A stretch of DNA of 64,000 nucleotides from NCBI GenBank assembly GCA_013399695.1, contig VXAU01006136.1, positions 124,001 through 188,000 on the forward strand. The letters run 5' to 3'. Every line of letters begins with the position of its first letter. Position 1 is the first letter of the stretch. Shown one piece after another: positions 60,700 through 64,000 of the stretch. A program made the translations under genes and the position numbers. This DNA comes from Formicarius rufipectus. Lineage: Eukaryota > Chordata > Aves > Passeriformes > Formicariidae. The notes below the pieces were generated by a model. That model saw only the letters and a program-made list of their open reading frames with translations, had not been told where the DNA came from and ran no database searches.

Positions 60700-62985
60700 T
60701 GCAAGGCACTGGGGCGAACAGGGACAATACAGGAGAGGTGTTTAATGCGCAGCAACATTTTGAGGCGGTTTTAAGATCACTGAGTTCCTGTCATGTTGAC
60801 TGTTGCATAAAAAAACCTGCCGAGATCCAACCTGGGTTCAATTACGGCAGCCGGGAAACTTTCCTTTCTTCAGATCCTGCACAGCACCCATGTTTTTTTT
60901 AGTATCCCGACAGAAAAATCAGTGTTTTGTCACAAGTGCAGAGTGACTTCTGCTTTGAAAGCAGAAGATGTCCTACTCCACCGTTACAAACTGCCTTCTG
61001 AAGTTCAGCAAAACTGTAAGGGCACGTGTGTATCTGTGCCTAAGAAAAACACCCAAACCTACGGGTTAAAGGTACCTTATGCAAGTAAATTGGTTTCAAA
61101 CAGGTTGGTCTTGTGTACCATACGTGATGGACAGCTTCATGTATGAACTTTAACTATGCTTTCATTGCTTCGGTGTCACAGTGAATTAAGCAGTTGTCTT
61201 GTGTCTACCTCAAGAGGGTAATACTACCTTTGACATTGGCTGTGAACCTGTTTCTCAGACCAAATTATTAATTGTAGGGGTTTTTTACCCCCATGAGGCT
61301 GCAATTCCCCAATGCCTCACAGGAAAAATGGATTCCTCTTTGGGGGAAAAAAAGAAAACAAGACTGTCAGGTCCATTTACACAGCTAAGATATTTCAACT
61401 GCTGGTGGTTTTACAGAATTGTCCTTATGTGTTCATCAAGGTTATGTCTTCGTAACTCCTACATGTAAAATACATACTTCAGAACACAGAAGTATGGGAA
61501 AGAAGAGTTCATAAGCATCTCAAGTGCCTTAGAAACACCTTTAGCACATGAACCTAAAGCTTATTCTTCAAGGAGTATTTTGTCTTTGTCTGTAAACTAG
61601 TTTTTAACAGCTATTTATATTATTAAATTAGCAAAACTGCTTGTCTGGAACTCAGAGCAACAGGGCTGTGATAATGTGTTCTCTTACTTCCCACAAGTGT
61701 TAGAGATTTCAACTTTTATCAACAAATCAAAACATCAGCTTTCAATTCAGCTTCAAATTCTCCAAACACTAAACAAGTACTGCTGTTTGAAGCAGCGGTC
61801 ACAGCCAAATTCAGATTTCTTATAGACTGATTTTTTTTCAGCACAAGGTTAAACACTATGTTTCTTTCCATTTAAAAAAAATTTACTGAATATATAAAAA
61901 TTGAAATAGTGCATCTTAAGATACATTTGGGGAGTATTATTTTACATAAATTCAATATTATACTGTAGTTCTATCTTTGACACAGGATTAACAATTGCCA
62001 CTGTCCTTAAATATTAGTAGATCTAATAATTCCATAAAACTGGACACTAACTGCCAGAACATACCTACAATGAAAAACTTCCCCAACTTCTGATACTCTA
62101 AGCATAAAAGCTGACCAACCTGAATTAATTGTTCCTGCACATTCAGACACAAAAAAAATACAAGAAACTCTGTGGAAAAACAATCTTAAACCACGGCAAA
62201 ATGTTCTGTTCATGCTTAGGCTTTTCTCGACATTATGGAATACAATATTTTTTCCTTTTATACGGAAATAATTTATAAATTTAAGATTTCAGGAAAATAC
62301 AACAGGTTACAGCTTTAAGAAGGTATTGCTAACGTATGCAGATCTGCATCCTTTTAAGGCAGCTTTCTTTACAAGTCTTTTATTAGATACAATGCAGGAT
62401 AACATTACTGTCACGAAAAAATGGGTCTATTTCCCCCCAAGACTCTGTATTTTCTAGACTAGTTCCCGTATCACATATACAACTAGGTACGACAATGTAA
62501 CCTTGGTTTTCCAACACTGGCAAGCTTGGTGACACTGGAATTCAGAGGTGAGTTGCCTGCTGCTGACAGCAGTCCCCTGAGTTTCCTTCTCAAATGCCAA
62601 GAGAAATACAAATGAAAACTCTTAACAAGGCAATGCTAAAGTGCTGTTTGCCATTCATATACGTGCCTTTTAAGATTCTTTTTGCAAAGATTTGATTTTC
62701 TCAGTAAGGGGGCAAAAAAAAAAAAAAAAAAGTTTCAAATTGAACTCAAGCAGCAGTCGGTGAGTTGGCTGTGAGAAGCGTTATCAGTCTTCCCCCCGGG
62801 CAAGACACCGTTCCTCAGGAGGGGCAGGGCACCTCCTGTCTCGCCCGCACCATACCTGCCTCACACAGGCACAGCACCCGGGGCTAAGTTTCATGGACTC
62901 ATCCATCTGAAGCGCGATGGGCGCTCTGAGATTTGGGGGAGAGGGGGGCTCTTTGCCCCTTTCTTACATTAAACGATGAGTTTTC
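60700..62985. other. Region between the two CpG-rich blocks
   Basis: About 2.3 kb, mostly AT-rich, with a poly-A run at about 62715-62731. I see no coding exon or clear repeat. Confidence 0.6.
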
Positions 62986-62989
62986 TTTC

Positions 62990-63240
62990 AGTGGGTGCCT
63001 GAGAGAGGCCTGAGCAGCGCTCTGGCAGCCATCTTGTTCCCTCTCCAGCTCCCTTCTGCCCGACGGCGCGGATTGCCGCAATGTGCATCCCCGCTCGGGA
63101 TTGGCTGCGGGAGAGCCGCTTTGCATTAGCCAAATCTGCCCGGCAACCGGCTAAAAATAGCGCGGGCTGCGGCGGGAGCGGCGCGGGGCCAAGGCAGGCA
63201 CAGCCTTCCTATCCTGGCGTCATGCGGGGCATGCCTCACT
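62990..63240 (-). promoter_or_regulatory. Second CpG-rich block, candidate alternative - strand promoter
   Basis: On the - strand there is a CCAAT box (attgg on + at 63100-63104), then GC-rich sequence, then a YY1-type motif CAAGATGGC (gccatcttg on + at 63028-63036). That order and orientation are typical of a promoter reading leftward toward ATF7IP. A perfect MEF2-type site CTAAAAATAG lies at 63151-63160. No transcript evidence is available. Confidence 0.45.
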
Positions 63241-64000
63241 GCACTTCCTCTGGGCTTTTTCTTGGTGGTGTTTTTTTGTTTTGTTGTTTTTTGTTTTCCC
63301 TCCGCCATGTTTTGAGTTTTTTAAAATAGCAAAAATAATTTCTGAAAGTAATTCTCTTTTCAAATCAAAACATAAATAATTATAATCTGCACATCACCTT
63401 CTGTCTCTCCTTCATATCTAAGCAAGCAGGAGCAGAAACCATCGTTCTTACTGTGTTTAATGCCCCATGTCAGTTTGGTGAGATGGCCATGGAATAGTCC
63501 ACAACATCCACAACAGATGACACCTAATCCTCAGTAAATGTAGAATGTTACTTGACTTCTTCATGGCTCCTGAGGTATCTAAGTCACACCTCACCAGAGA
63601 CACTGCCATACAATCCCTCCACTGAAACTAAAGACAGTGTGGGATTTGGAAAGGCGAGCAGGATGAACAAAGAAAGAAATCCCCGGAATACATAAGGCCT
63701 TTTGAGAAAAATTAAATACAAAATGAGAAAATTTCAGAATTATTATATAAATGTTCTGTGATAACTCCAACAATGATCTACATGTACAACATTTTATCAT
63801 TTTGATCTAAAAGACAAGTATCATCTACAGAAGTTTGATTTTCAGTAGTACCAAACTGAAAACAAACTCTTCTGACTGCAGCAGAAGCCAGTCAAGAGGT
63901 TTCCACACTTTCCACCACATCTGTCCCCAGGTTTCTGTATCATGGAACTGTTTTGAAGGCAGGTGAAAACCAACACTGTAAGATGAATGGAGCACCCAGT
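63241..64000. other. Right flank
   Basis: A T-rich stretch with (GTTTT)-like repeats near 63266-63298, then AT-rich sequence with no recognisable feature. Confidence 0.6.

Noticed and set aside
60243..60902. Several open frames of up to 188 codons on both strands in the CpG island
   Set aside because: They are rich in Ala/Arg/Pro/Gly as expected from GC-rich sequence and have no recognisable motif; more likely promoter and untranslated exon.
1..64000. CRISPR arrays, operons, riboswitches or other prokaryotic features
   Set aside because: None seen; the window is a vertebrate intron-rich locus, and tandem units present are simple repeats only.

Overview
This window is vertebrate nuclear DNA from a bird. 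The evidence is the many CR1 retrotransposon pieces on both strands, an avian ERVL-type LTR near the left end, short exons with GT/AG splice sites, long AT-rich introns, and proteins that read as avian orthologues of human genes. I cannot name the species. A 54-base assembly gap lies at 801-854.

Layout. At the left end, on the + strand, are the last two coding exons of PLBD1 (phospholipase B-like), with the stop codon at 3058-3060 and a poly(A) signal at 3116. About 4.1 kb of intergenic sequence follows. The rest, roughly 7.24 kb to 60.5 kb, is ATF7IP (MCAF1/AM) on the - strand, convergent with PLBD1. I placed all 14 coding exons by splice signals and similarity to remembered ATF7IP. They sum to 3321 nt, an exact multiple of three, giving a 1106-residue protein. 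It has an acidic N-terminal region, a basic nuclear-localisation patch, a coiled-coil region expected to bind SETDB1, a long Ser/Thr/Pro-rich middle, a SUMO-interacting motif (VIDLT) and a C-terminal fibronectin III domain. ATF7IP keeps the H3K9 methyltransferase SETDB1 stable and nuclear. Two CpG-rich blocks (about 60.36-60.69 kb and 62.99-63.24 kb) are candidate - strand promoters.

The main discovery candidate lies in the 14.5 kb intron between coding exons 9 and 10. An uninterrupted reading frame (33929-35458, - strand, same sense as ATF7IP) encodes a complete Crypton-type tyrosine recombinase (DUF3504-like) domain plus a tail ending in a SUMO-acceptor-like IKQEP motif. A splice acceptor at its 5' end is in frame with the donor of ATF7IP exon 9. 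An ATF7IP-recombinase chimera of 1292 residues is therefore possible, swapping the SUMO-interacting motif and FN3 domain for a transposon-derived DNA-binding domain. All four catalytic residues (R, H-x-x-R, Y, plus the second His) are present, and the H/R/H/Y spacing is the same as in Cre. Known DUF3504 host genes are described as having lost most of these residues.

The remaining introns and flanks hold CR1 fragments, one unclassified LTR-like insertion nested in a CR1, simple repeats, and otherwise nothing I can identify.
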